From positions 62,001-126,000 of the forward strand of contig CAUDUM010000005.1 in the NCBI GenBank assembly GCA_958452575.1: DNA of 64,000 nucleotides. The letters run 5' to 3'. The stretch comes from an uncultured Eggerthellaceae bacterium (lineage in GTDB: Bacteria; Actinomycetota; Coriobacteriia; Coriobacteriales; Eggerthellaceae). The position numbers were made by a program, and so were the translations under genes. Under the pieces are notes generated by a model that made no database searches, was not told where the DNA came from, and was given only the letters and a program-made list of their open reading frames with translations. This document shows, in pieces, positions 1 through 9,000 of this stretch (positions within the stretch are counted from its first letter, which is position 1; each line of letters starts with the position of its first letter).

Positions 1-695
1 ACGAACTGCTTCAGGCCGTCGACGGTCTGGAGGACGCCGAGCTTCTGGAGATCATCGACCACCATCGCATCGGCGGCCTGGTCACCGCCGGCCCCATCAA
101 GTTCCACAACCTGCCCATCGGCTCTTCTGCCACGGTGGTCGCCAAGGAGTTCGAGCGCGAGGGCATCGACCCGTCCAAGGAGACCGCGGCCATGCTGCTT
201 TCGGCGCTCATGACCGACACCGTGCTGCTCAAGTCGCCCACGGCGACCAAGTCCGACCACTACCAGGCCGAATGGCTGGCAAAGTTCGCCGGCGTGGATG
301 CGCTTGAGTGGGGCAACCAGGTCATCAAGAGCCGCGGCAGCGGAGCCGATCTGCCCATCGACCGCCTGGTCGCCGCCGACGCCAAGGAGTTCCAGGTAGG
401 CGACGACGTGGTGTTCATCGCGCAGCGCGAGACCGTCGACGCCGCCGCCGTCATGGAACGCGAGGACGAGATTCGCGAGTACATGCGCCAGGTCATCGCC
501 GACAAGGGCTACCGCAGCTTCCTGCTTGCCGTCACCGACATCATCGAGGAGGGCAGCCGCTTTGTCTGCGAGGGCGATTGCAGCCTGATCGACAAGGCGT
601 TCGGCATCGAGGTCGACGTCCCCGGCGGCGTGTGGATGCCCGGCGTCCTCAGCCGCAAGAAGCAGATCGCTCCGTCTATCCTGGCGCTGGGCTAG
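1..695 (+). CDS. ppaC: Manganese-dependent inorganic pyrophosphatase, 3' part
   Basis: Family II pyrophosphatase of the DHH phosphoesterase superfamily. It hydrolyses pyrophosphate to phosphate in the cytoplasm and uses Mn or Co. The window opens inside the gene: the frame is open from base 3 and 230 residues are visible. The IDHH signature lies about 20 residues in and carries metal ligands. A DHHA2-type domain follows and ends in SRKKQIAPSILAL; SRKKQ is the characteristic C-terminal substrate-binding motif of this family. The N-terminal metal-binding part is outside the window, so I cannot tell whether a CBS/DRTGG regulatory insert is present. A hairpin terminator follows about 100 bases later. 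Confidence 0.93.
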   Translation, partial: ELLQAVDGLEDAELLEIIDHHRIGGLVTAGPIKFHNLPIGSSATVVAKEFEREGIDPSKETAAMLLSALMTDTVLLKSPTATKSDHYQAEWLAKFAGVDALEWGNQVIKSRGSGADLPIDRLVAADAKEFQVGDDVVFIAQRETVDAAAVMEREDEIREYMRQVIADKGYRSFLLAVTDIIEEGSRFVCEGDCSLIDKAFGIEVDVPGGVWMPGVLSRKKQIAPSILALG

Positions 696-797
696 GACGC
701 GCGCTGCGGCGCGCCATGGCGGCGCGATCCGCGGCGGCGAGCGCGGGCGGTCCGCAACGCGGCGGCGTGTTCGCGTGCGACGAAGTCATACAACTTG

Positions 798-836
798 AAC
801 GGATCGGGGCTCATCGCGAGCCTCGTTCCGTTTTTC
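798..836 (+). terminator. Intrinsic terminator after ppaC
   Basis: A 15-base stem (798-812 with 818-832, one T-T mismatch and one G-T pair) closes a 5-base loop and runs into a T-rich tail. It lies between two convergent genes and could also act on the leftward gene. Confidence 0.65.
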
Positions 837-890
837 ATGCGCTATCCGCATTCGCGCGCACTGTTAGTTTGATTTCTGCAGCGAGAGCGC

Positions 891-2399
891 TTAGTCGTCC
901 GCGGCGGCTTTCAGTTTCTGCCAGAGCTTCACCATGGCGTAGGTGTCGAGCTTGCAGTACGCCAGCAGTGCCTCCCTTGTCTTCCGGCGCTCTTCGGGCT
1001 CCATGTCGCGCATCTCGGCGAAGGCGTTCATGGCCTCGGATCCGTTGTGCACGTCCTCGAGGTTGACGTAGTTCAGCTCGGGGTCGTCGGGGAACAGGGC
1101 CGGCAAAACGCTTTTGATGGAGAAGCTGCCGCCCATCGCGCGGTTGTAATACCAACCCGATTGGAACGGCGTCAGCAGGTCGACGATGCTCTCGCGGATG
1201 GCAAGCAGGCGCTCGGCAAGGTCGGGGAAACGATCGGCGAGCTCCTTGAGCCTGCCGCATTCGAACGACTTGTTGTAGGCGGTCACGCAGGCTCCGCCGG
1301 GGATGTCCGCGCAGAGGCGCTCGGCGATGGGGCGGCGCGGGTCTTCGAAGGGATCCGCCAGAAACTCCTTGTGCTCGAGTGGGCCGCCCTCTTTGTCGAT
1401 ATAGTGCAGCGAATACTGGAACGGCACCTGCGCGTAGGGCTTTGTGCCGACGTACTCCGGTATGACGGGCTGCACGGTTTCGAAGTCGAGGAAGTACAGC
1501 GGATAATGCAGCGTTTCGAGGAAGCCCCTGATGCGCGGGCGGTCGATATGCGCCTCGCGATCGTGGACCGCGTGGTCAATCTGGCGCAGTTGGATGGGGT
1601 TTTTGATGCGGCTGTCCCCGGCAAGCTGCTCAAGCGAATCGAGCCCCTCGCGATGGAAGTCCAGCGCTTTGGGGAAGCGGAGGCGGTACAGGTCGAACAC
1701 CGAGGGTTCGGGCAGATCCTTGGTGCAGTAGCGCCCAAACGAGCATGGGTACGGATCCCTGCAGCTGGGCGAGAGGGGGACCTCCGGTTCTTCCGGCGAC
1801 GACAGCAGCAGCTCGGCCGATTGGAGGTTCGGCCCAACGTCGCGCATCTCGGCTTCGACGGCCTCGCGCACATCGGTGATGAGGAACAGCCCGTTTAGAT
1901 CGAGGGTCCCGTCGAACACGTAATCGCTGTTAAGGCAGACGAGGTACGTGCCGACGACTTGGACGCCGCAGCGCTCCAATACGAAGCGCTGGTAGGCGAT
2001 GTCGGCCATGTAGACGGCCTTGTCGTTGTGGGTCGAGCTTTTGACCTCGTAGATGCTCCAGCCGTCCCCGTCGCGGACGAGGATGTCGACGGCGCAGTAC
2101 AGCCCCTCAAAGGAGAACGACGCCTCGCAGATGACGCGCGCGTCGCCGTCCATCTCGGCTTTGGTGGCGGCGATCATCGCGCCGAGATCGAGCGACCCGT
2201 CGTCCTTGAAGGCGGTCACCTCCACGAAGTCGCCGAACAGCCCCATCGCCAGATCGCCGACCTTGTCGCCTTCCTTCATGCGCGCGAGCGTGGCGTCGTC
2301 GATCTCGCGCTCCTCCGGCTTGTGCTTTTGCAGCCAAGCGATCTTGGGGCATTGCCAGAACGAGCAGTACTTGGATTTGGAGAAGTAAAAGGATGGCAT
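891..2399 (-). CDS. DUF2779 protein: Cas4-like nuclease fused to a DEDD-type exonuclease domain
   Basis: 502 residues with two nuclease-like halves. The N-terminal half resembles RecB/Cas4 PD-(D/E)XK nucleases: D105, then E118-V-K120, with a likely iron-sulfur ligand set of one N-terminal cysteine (C17 or C12) and C213, C219, C225. The C-terminal half, from about residue 298, starts with FLDFET (D305, E307) and ends with Y481xxxD485. This is the pattern of RNase H-like DEDD exonucleases and defines the DUF2779 family. Biochemical function is not established; processing of single-stranded nucleic acid is inference. It is transcribed away from the HicB-like regulator and addBA. The ATG start is preceded by an AAGGAGC-type ribosome binding site. 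Confidence 0.8.
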   Translation of the reverse strand: MPSFYFSKSKYCSFWQCPKIAWLQKHKPEEREIDDATLARMKEGDKVGDLAMGLFGDFVEVTAFKDDGSLDLGAMIAATKAEMDGDARVICEASFSFEGLYCAVDILVRDGDGWSIYEVKSSTHNDKAVYMADIAYQRFVLERCGVQVVGTYLVCLNSDYVFDGTLDLNGLFLITDVREAVEAEMRDVGPNLQSAELLLSSPEEPEVPLSPSCRDPYPCSFGRYCTKDLPEPSVFDLYRLRFPKALDFHREGLDSLEQLAGDSRIKNPIQLRQIDHAVHDREAHIDRPRIRGFLETLHYPLYFLDFETVQPVIPEYVGTKPYAQVPFQYSLHYIDKEGGPLEHKEFLADPFEDPRRPIAERLCADIPGGACVTAYNKSFECGRLKELADRFPDLAERLLAIRESIVDLLTPFQSGWYYNRAMGGSFSIKSVLPALFPDDPELNYVNLEDVHNGSEAMNAFAEMRDMEPEERRKTREALLAYCKLDTYAMVKLWQKLKAAADD

Positions 2400-2564
2400 G
2401 CCAGCTCCTTGCGCCGATGATGGTCGAGGTTTGCGAGGGCCCTCGTTTTTCTGTCTGCTCTGCGCTGTCTTTCGGTATCCTCATCTAAGATATCGAATTC
2501 AGTCGACGATATGAAGCACCGGGGCGATTTGAAACCCGGAGTGGAAGACGATGTGAAAAAACGT

Positions 2565-2586
2565 GCTAACGGCGTCAGGCGTTAGC
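2565..2586 (+). promoter_or_regulatory. Perfect inverted repeat, candidate operator
   Basis: GCTAACG (2565-2571) and its exact reverse complement CGTTAGC (2580-2586) are separated by 8 bases and lie 21 bases before the HicB/HTH start codon. The position suits an autoregulatory operator bound by the HTH domain of that gene. This is inference. Confidence 0.4.
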
Positions 2587-2607
2587 TTGATTGGAGAAGG
2601 GCGACGT

Positions 2608-3069
2608 ATGGAGCGCTATCTGTACAAAGCGGTGATCACCCCTTGCAACGAAGGCGGATTCGAGGCGGCTATCCCCGAGTTGGGGCTTGTGACCCAGGGT
2701 TCGGATTTCGCCGATGCAGTGTATATGGTGCAGGATCTCCTTTGTTTGGAGATCGCCGACCGCATGGAAGCGGGCGAGCCTCTTCCGACAGTCGGGAGGT
2801 TCACGCCCGACTGCCCCGAGGGAAGCGTACTTGTGGGCGTGATGGCATTGGCGGATGGAGCGGACCTGTCGCTGAACGAGATGACGGCGGATGAGGCGGC
2901 GGACATCCTCGATGTGTCGCGCTCTCGGATCTATGCGATGGCACGCGACGGTATCCTCAAGGCGCGAAAAACGGGCAATATGCTGATGATCTCGACCGAG
3001 AGTGTCAAGGAGCGATTCAACGCGCCGCGGAAAGCCGGTCGTCCCAAAAAAGGCGCGATCGAGGCGTGA
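2608..3069 (+). CDS. HicB-like protein with C-terminal excisionase-type HTH
   Basis: 153 residues. Positions 1-70 (YLYKAVITPCNEGGFEAAIP and following) match the HicB partial-RNase-H fold: a short strand, then an acidic loop, then a helix with DLLCLEI. Positions 90-145 contain a helix-turn-helix like excisionase/MerR heads (ADEAADILDVSRSRIYAMA). ATG at 2608 was chosen because GAGAAGGGCG lies just upstream; an in-frame GTG at 2563 has no such site. HicB antitoxins usually pair with a short HicA toxin, but no HicA-like reading frame is visible on either side. It is more likely a stand-alone transcription factor, possibly acting on itself, the DUF2779 gene or addBA. Confidence 0.75.
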   Translation: MERYLYKAVITPCNEGGFEAAIPELGLVTQGSDFADAVYMVQDLLCLEIADRMEAGEPLPTVGRFTPDCPEGSVLVGVMALADGADLSLNEMTADEAADILDVSRSRIYAMARDGILKARKTGNMLMISTESVKERFNAPRKAGRPKKGAIEA

Positions 3070-3090
3070 GGGCCGTCGGGTTTCCGCGGG

Positions 3091-3104
3091 TATAATCCCA
3101 CCTA
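3091..3104 (+). promoter_or_regulatory. -10 box eight bases before the addB start (leaderless?)
   Basis: A perfect TATAAT at 3091-3096 ends seven bases before the ATG at 3104. Transcription from it would begin at or next to the A of the start codon. No Shine-Dalgarno sequence precedes this ATG. No good -35 box is visible. Confidence 0.45.
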
Positions 3105-6013
3105 TGTCTTTGAACTGGATGACATATCGATCGGCGTGGGCTGTGGAGGCGGAGCTTCTGCGGCTGGTGCGCGATGCGCGGGCGCGCGGGGAGCGGCCGG
3201 TGGTTGTCGTGCGTTCGTATGACGAGGAGGTGCGGGTCAAGCATCTGCTCGCCGATGCGGGCGCGGGGTTCGGCGTAGCGGTCATGACGTTCGACGGATG
3301 GGTCGCCGATCTGTGGGAGCTGTTCGGCGACGGGCGCGCGCTGGCGGCTCCGCTGCAGCGGGCCGTGCTGATGCGCCGGGCGCTGGAGGACGCCGTCGCC
3401 GAATCCGAGGCCGCTGGGTCCGCGTTCCCGCTTGCGTGCACGCCGGGGTATGCGCGGCTGCTGGCGCGGGCGGCGCGCGAGGGGTTCGCGGCGGCCGCGC
3501 GCGTGGACGCCTCCGCGATAGGCGAGGCTGAGCGCGCGGCGACCGGGACGGTGCTGCGCTATGGCGACCTGCTCTCGGAGCGCGGGCTGGTCGAGCCAAC
3601 CGAGGCGTGCGAGGTCCTGGCGGATGCGGGCGTCCTCGACGGCGTGTGCGCGATCGTGCTCGACGTGCGGCTCTCCGAGCTGCAGCTGCGGTTTCTCGAT
3701 CGCGCCGAGGCCCATATCTTGGAGATCGTCTGGGAGACGGAGGGCGCGCCGGATCGTCCGGCGGAGCTCGCGCGCCTGCAGCATGATCTGCTCGATCCCG
3801 ATTTCGATAATCCCATCCAGGCGGAGGGGCACGTGCGCTTCGCGCTGCCGTCGGGTGGGTACGCGGCGGCGCGGCTTGCAGCGGACGAGATTCTGAACTG
3901 GTTCGACGAGCATCCCGGCACGAACGTCGCGCTGGCGGCGCCCGATCCTTTCGCCTGGTTCGGCAAACTGGCGCCGCGTCTGGCGCAGGCGGGTGTCGGC
4001 GGCACGGTCGCGGGCGTCCGCGCGTTCGGGCAGACGCCGTTCGGCAGCGCGTGGTGCCAGCTTCTGCGCTTCGCGACGCAGGCCGCCGACGGCGATGCCG
4101 CTGCGCTCGACGTGCATCTTGCGGGCGATTTCGCGCTGAGTCCGTTCTCGGCGCTGCCGCCGCGCATGGCGCGCGCCGCCGACAGTCGGTTCCGCGGATG
4201 CCGCGCCCAAACGGCGGACGACGCGTTCACCGATCTCACGGCGTTCGCCGACGAGGATCATCGCGGCATCGTCTCGGCGTTTGCCGACGGCCGCTTTGCC
4301 GATGCGCTTGCCGCCGAGCGCGGGTGGGTGTTGGCGCAGCGAGCGTGGCCCGCTGCCGAGCGCGACGGGGCGCTCGCCGCGATCTCCTGCGCCGAGCGCG
4401 TGCATGAGGCGGCTGCGGATGCGGGATTTTCCGACGCGGCGCTGGTCGAAGTGCTGGAGACGCAGCCGATCGGCGCGTCCAAGGAGATGCCCGCCGACGG
4501 ATGCGACAGGGGGCGTTCCTGCTGTCACATCGACTTCCTCACGCTTTCGGCGTTGGGGCAGAAGCCCGCGTCCTCCTACGACTGCGTGATGCTGGTCGAC
4601 CTGACGGCCTCGGTGTATCCGCTCTCCGACGAGCGCGACGCGGCCGACGGGCTGCTCGACCTGTGGGGCGCCGGTTCCGCTGCGCTCGAGGCGCGCGGGG
4701 CGCTGCGCACGCGCACGCAGCTCATGCAGAAGGATTACGCCGCCGCCCTGGCGACGGCGCGCGAGCGCATCGTCCTCAGCCGGCCGCTCAACACCGTCGA
4801 CGGCGACGAGGAGCGCCCGTCGGCCCTGTTCGAGGAGCTCGTCGACTGCTACCGCCGCGATCCTCAGAACGCCGACGAGGTCGACGAGGCGACCGGCCTC
4901 ACGCCTGCGCTCGCCGCCTTTGCCTCCCAGCTGGGCGAGGAGGACGCCGCTTCCAACCTGGCCTGCGCCTCCGCCGCGCCGCTCTCGCGCCGCATCCCGC
5001 TGCGTCCGACGGGCTCGGTCGATTCCGACTCGCGTGGGCGCATCCTGCTGCCGCGCGTGTTCTCCAAGGGCGTCATCGCCACCGAGCCGTACCTGTCGCC
5101 GTCGGCCATCGAGAGCTACCTGGAGTGCCCGCACCTGTGGTTCGCGCGCCGTCGCCTGCGCCTGGACACGGTCGATGCCGACTTCGGCGGGCTTGCGTTC
5201 GGCAACTTCGCGCATGGCGTGCTGGAGCGCCTGCATGCGCGGCTGCGCACCATGGGGCATCGACGCGTGGACGAGGCCAACGTCGAGGACGCCGTCGCGC
5301 TCATGAACGGCATCTTCGACGATCGGTTCGCCTGCGAGCAGGTGCGCTTCGCCAAGGATGCGCTCATCCCGTTCGACGAGCTGGAGCGCCTGGAGGTCGA
5401 GCAGCTGCGCCGCCGCCTGGAGGCGCTCGTCCGCCGCGAGGCGCGCCTTCTGCCCGACTTCGCTCCGCTGGGCGAGGAGATCGGATTCGGCGAGGGCGAC
5501 GACGAGTTCGTTTACGCCGGCGTGCACGTGGCAGGCAAGGTCGACCGCATCGATGTGGACGCCTACGGGCGCGCCGTCGTGATCGACTACAAGGGATCGG
5601 TGGGCCGCGAGTACGCGTTCCGCCGCGCGGAGGACGATGGCACGGTGCTGCCGCGCAAGATGCAGACGTTCATCTACGCCCAGATGGCGCGCCGCAAGCT
5701 GGGGCTTATCCCGGTGGGCGCGATCTACCTGTCCTACGGCAAGGACGGCGCCGTGCGCGGCCTGTTCGACCGCACGGTGCTCGACGGCGAGGCCGACCTT
5801 CTGGGCATGGACCCCAAAACCTGCGGCACGTCGGACTTCGCGCAGGCGCTGGATGCGGCCGAGGTAGAGGTCGAGCGCAGGATCGCCCGGCTTCTGGCGG
5901 GCGAGATCCCGCCGGCCGCCGCCGATCTGAAGGCATGCGAGTACTGCCCGGTCGGGCTGTGCGAGCGCCGCGACGAGTTCGCCGCGGCCGCGTCGGGGGG
6001 AGGCGGGGCGTGA
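3104..6013 (+). CDS. addB: AddB-like helicase-nuclease subunit
   Basis: 969 residues. The C-terminal third is a PD-(D/E)XK nuclease domain with VDRID and VVIDYKGS (D828, K830). It is bracketed by an AddB-type 4Fe-4S ligand set: C675 (ECPHLWFARR), then C945, C948 and C953 (CEYCPVGLC). The N-terminal part looks like an inactivated UvrD-like helicase; I see no Walker A motif. In the AddAB family this subunit recognises Chi-like sites and cuts one strand during double-strand break processing. The stop codon overlaps the start of addA (TGATG), so translation is coupled. The chosen ATG sits directly behind a TATAAT box. Confidence 0.82.
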   Translation: MSLNWMTYRSAWAVEAELLRLVRDARARGERPVVVVRSYDEEVRVKHLLADAGAGFGVAVMTFDGWVADLWELFGDGRALAAPLQRAVLMRRALEDAVAESEAAGSAFPLACTPGYARLLARAAREGFAAAARVDASAIGEAERAATGTVLRYGDLLSERGLVEPTEACEVLADAGVLDGVCAIVLDVRLSELQLRFLDRAEAHILEIVWETEGAPDRPAELARLQHDLLDPDFDNPIQAEGHVRFALPSGGYAAARLAADEILNWFDEHPGTNVALAAPDPFAWFGKLAPRLAQAGVGGTVAGVRAFGQTPFGSAWCQLLRFATQAADGDAAALDVHLAGDFALSPFSALPPRMARAADSRFRGCRAQTADDAFTDLTAFADEDHRGIVSAFADGRFADALAAERGWVLAQRAWPAAERDGALAAISCAERVHEAAADAGFSDAALVEVLETQPIGASKEMPADGCDRGRSCCHIDFLTLSALGQKPASSYDCVMLVDLTASVYPLSDERDAADGLLDLWGAGSAALEARGALRTRTQLMQKDYAAALATARERIVLSRPLNTVDGDEERPSALFEELVDCYRRDPQNADEVDEATGLTPALAAFASQLGEEDAASNLACASAAPLSRRIPLRPTGSVDSDSRGRILLPRVFSKGVIATEPYLSPSAIESYLECPHLWFARRRLRLDTVDADFGGLAFGNFAHGVLERLHARLRTMGHRRVDEANVEDAVALMNGIFDDRFACEQVRFAKDALIPFDELERLEVEQLRRRLEALVRREARLLPDFAPLGEEIGFGEGDDEFVYAGVHVAGKVDRIDVDAYGRAVVIDYKGSVGREYAFRRAEDDGTVLPRKMQTFIYAQMARRKLGLIPVGAIYLSYGKDGAVRGLFDRTVLDGEADLLGMDPKTCGTSDFAQALDAAEVEVERRIARLLAGEIPPAAADLKACEYCPVGLCERRDEFAAAASGGGGA

Positions 6014-9000
6014 TGGCCGTCCGATTCACCGAGGAGCAGCGCGCCTGCGTCGAGCAGCTTGCCGGTCCCGTCGACATCTCGGCGGGCGCGGGCTCGGGCA
6101 AGACGTTCACGCTGACGCAGCGCATCGCCGCCGCGCTGGCCGATCCGGCAAGCGGTGTGGACGACGTCGATCAGATCTGCGCGATCACGTTCACGCGCAA
6201 GGCGGCGGCCGAGCTCAAGGGCCGCGTGCGCTCGACGCTGCGCGCGCAGGGCCGCCTCGACCAGGCGATGAAGGTCGACGGCGCATGGATCTCCACCATC
6301 CACGGCATGTGCTCGCGCATCCTGCGCGCTGAGGCGCTGCAACTGGGCGTGGATCCCGCCTTCCGCGTGCTGGAGGGCAAGGAGCGTGAAGATCTGCTGG
6401 CCCAGGCTCTTTCCGAGGTGCTGGGGCGCCCCTCCGACATCGTGGAGGGGGCGGTGCGCGACGCGCTGCTGCGCGAGTTCGCCGTGCGGTCGTACCGCGG
6501 CGAGGCGTCCGTCGCGTCGATGGTCGCCCGGCTCGCCGATGCCGCGGCCGCCATGCCCGAGGGCGAAGCCGGGTTCATCCGCGGCCCCGAGCCTCCGCTT
6601 CCCTCGACGCTGGCGCGCCAGCTGCTCGAGGCATACCGCGAGGTGGAGCCGTTCTACCGCGATTGCAAGCCCTCCAAGACGCGCGATGCGGCGCTGGCCG
6701 ACCTCGAGCACGCCTGCGAGGCGCTCGAAGCGTTCGTGGGCAGCGGCAGTCAGGACCTGGACGAGCTGCTGCGCGTGCTGGACGGCTGTCCGCTTTTGCG
6801 CAAGATCAACACCAAGGACGAGGCGCGCGGCCAGGCGTTCGACGACTACCAGGCCGCCCATTCCCGCGTGGCGCAAAACGCCGCGCTCGCGCGGGGCGGC
6901 GCCCTGCTCGACGAGCTGATGGACATGGCGCGCCGCGTGGACGAGGCATTCTCGCGCCTGAAGCGCGCGTCCGCCGCGCTCGACAACAGCGATCTGGTGC
7001 GCCTTACGCTGCGGGCGCTCGAGGACCCCGTCATCGGGGCTCGCTATGCGGACCGTTTCAAGCTTGTCATGGTCGACGAGTTTCAGGACACCGACGCCCT
7101 GCAGATCGCCATCGTGCGGCACTTGGCGGGGCCTGGCCTGCGTTACCTGTGCACGGTGGGCGACGCCCAGCAGAGCATCTACCGGTTCCGCGGCGCCGAC
7201 GTCAACGGCTACCGCGCCTTCCGCGCGCAGCTCGTCGCGCCCGAGATCGCCCAGGCGGGCGGGTCGGCGTCGCTGCTGCGCCTGACGCGCAACTTCCGCA
7301 GCCACGGCGACGTGCTCGCCTTCGTCAAGAAGGTCTGCGCGCAGCCGTGCGTGTTCGGCGACGACTTTTTGGATCTGTCGGCCGTCTACGACGGCGAGGG
7401 CTACCGTTCCGCCGATCCGCGCGTGCAGCTGACGGTGACGATGCTTCCCGCCGGCCGCGCCAAGGCGGGCGAGGCGGCGCGCGCCCGGATGTCTTCGGCG
7501 CGGCAGGTCGCGGCGCATTTCGCGCGTCTGCGCCAGGCGGGCCACGAGCCGTCGGAGATGGTGCTGCTCCTCGGCGGCATGACGCATGCCCAGGAATACG
7601 CCGCCGAGCTGCGCCGCGCGGGCTTCGAATGCATCGTGGCGGGCGGCTCGACGTTCTTCTCGTTCCCCGAGGTGTCGGTGGTGCGCGCGCTTGCGAGCGC
7701 GGTGGCCAACCCCGAGGACACCCAGGCGCTGTTCGAGGTGCTCACCAGCGACATGTTCCGCCTGTCGGCCGATGATCTGCTGCGGATGGCGACGGGCTGG
7801 GACGAGGTGTGGGGGATCCCCAAAAACCGCAAGCTCGACCGCGGCCTGGCGGCGCTGCGCCGCGAGGGCGACCTTCCGCCGGCGTTGCGCCAGGCGGTCG
7901 AAGTGCTCGGTCGCGCGCTCGACGCGGTGCGGTACACGGGGCTGGCATGCGCACTCGAAGGGGCGCTCGTCGGATCCGGCTGGCTCGCGCGCCTGCAGCT
8001 GCGCGGCGCCGAGGGAGCCGCCGCGATCGCGAACATCCTCAAGGCGGTGCGCCTCGTGCGAGATTTCGAGGAGGGGGGAGCGGTCGGCCCCTCCAGCGCT
8101 GCGGGCCGTCTGACGGCGCTGTTCGACGCCGGATCCAAGGACAAGCCGGGCGTGCTCAACGCAAGCGGCGGCAACGCGGTGCGCATCATGACGATCCACG
8201 CGTCCAAGGGGCTTGAGTTCCCGCTGGTCGCCGTTGCAGAGCTGCCGACGGGCGATACGCGCAGGGGGGCGCTTGCCCTTCAGTCGCGTGCGGGGCGCAC
8301 CTGCGCGGCGCTCATGCCGGGAGCGGCGACGCTGCCGACGGGATCGGCACTTGCCAAGGCGGCGGCAAAGGTTCCCGTGCGGGGCGAGGATGTACCGTTT
8401 GCGTGGGATGATGCGCTTGCAGCATCCGACCCGGCGGAGTTCTACGGCGCGCTCGGCGATATCGAGGCTGCGGAGGAGGCTGCTGAGGGCCAGCGTCTGT
8501 TCTACGTGGCGGTCACGCGCGCCAAGGAGGCGGTTGCGGTGTTCCTCACGGTGCGCGCGAAGAAAGACGACCCCACGTGCAAGGGCGTCGCCGACGACAT
8601 CCGCAGCGCGTTCTTCGGCCAGGAGGCATTTCCGCTCGATGCACGTCAGCTCGACTACGGCGGATCGCATCCGGCGGCGTATCGGTGCGTGCGTGTTTCG
8701 GATGACGAGGGTGCTGGGGATGCGGACGATCTGCTCGGCGGGGAAGGGGTTCTGCCGTGCTCGTCCGGCCCGGAGGGTGCCGCGGAGGGCTCCGCGGCGC
8801 GACGTTCCGCTGCTCAGGATCCTTCGGATCCTTCGTGCGCTGCGCTGCTGCAGCCAGATGACGATATAGATGGTGTGCAGACGGTCGCTGCGCCCTCCGC
8901 GGCCCCCTCCGGGCCTGCTTCTTTGCCAAACGAGATGTTTGCGCCTGAGGTGGAGCCGTTTGCGTTTTCGCCCTGTAAGGTTCCGGAACGCCCTGCTACG

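Noticed and set aside
2107..2484. Short leftward frame overlapping the start of the DUF2779 gene
   Set aside because: Out of frame with the real gene and without a motif; it contains no HicA-like sequence.
3017..5527. Long open frame opposite addB (836 codons)
   Set aside because: Shadow frame caused by GC-rich codons on the other strand: arginine/alanine-rich, no ribosome binding site, no recognisable motif, and it covers a well-supported gene.
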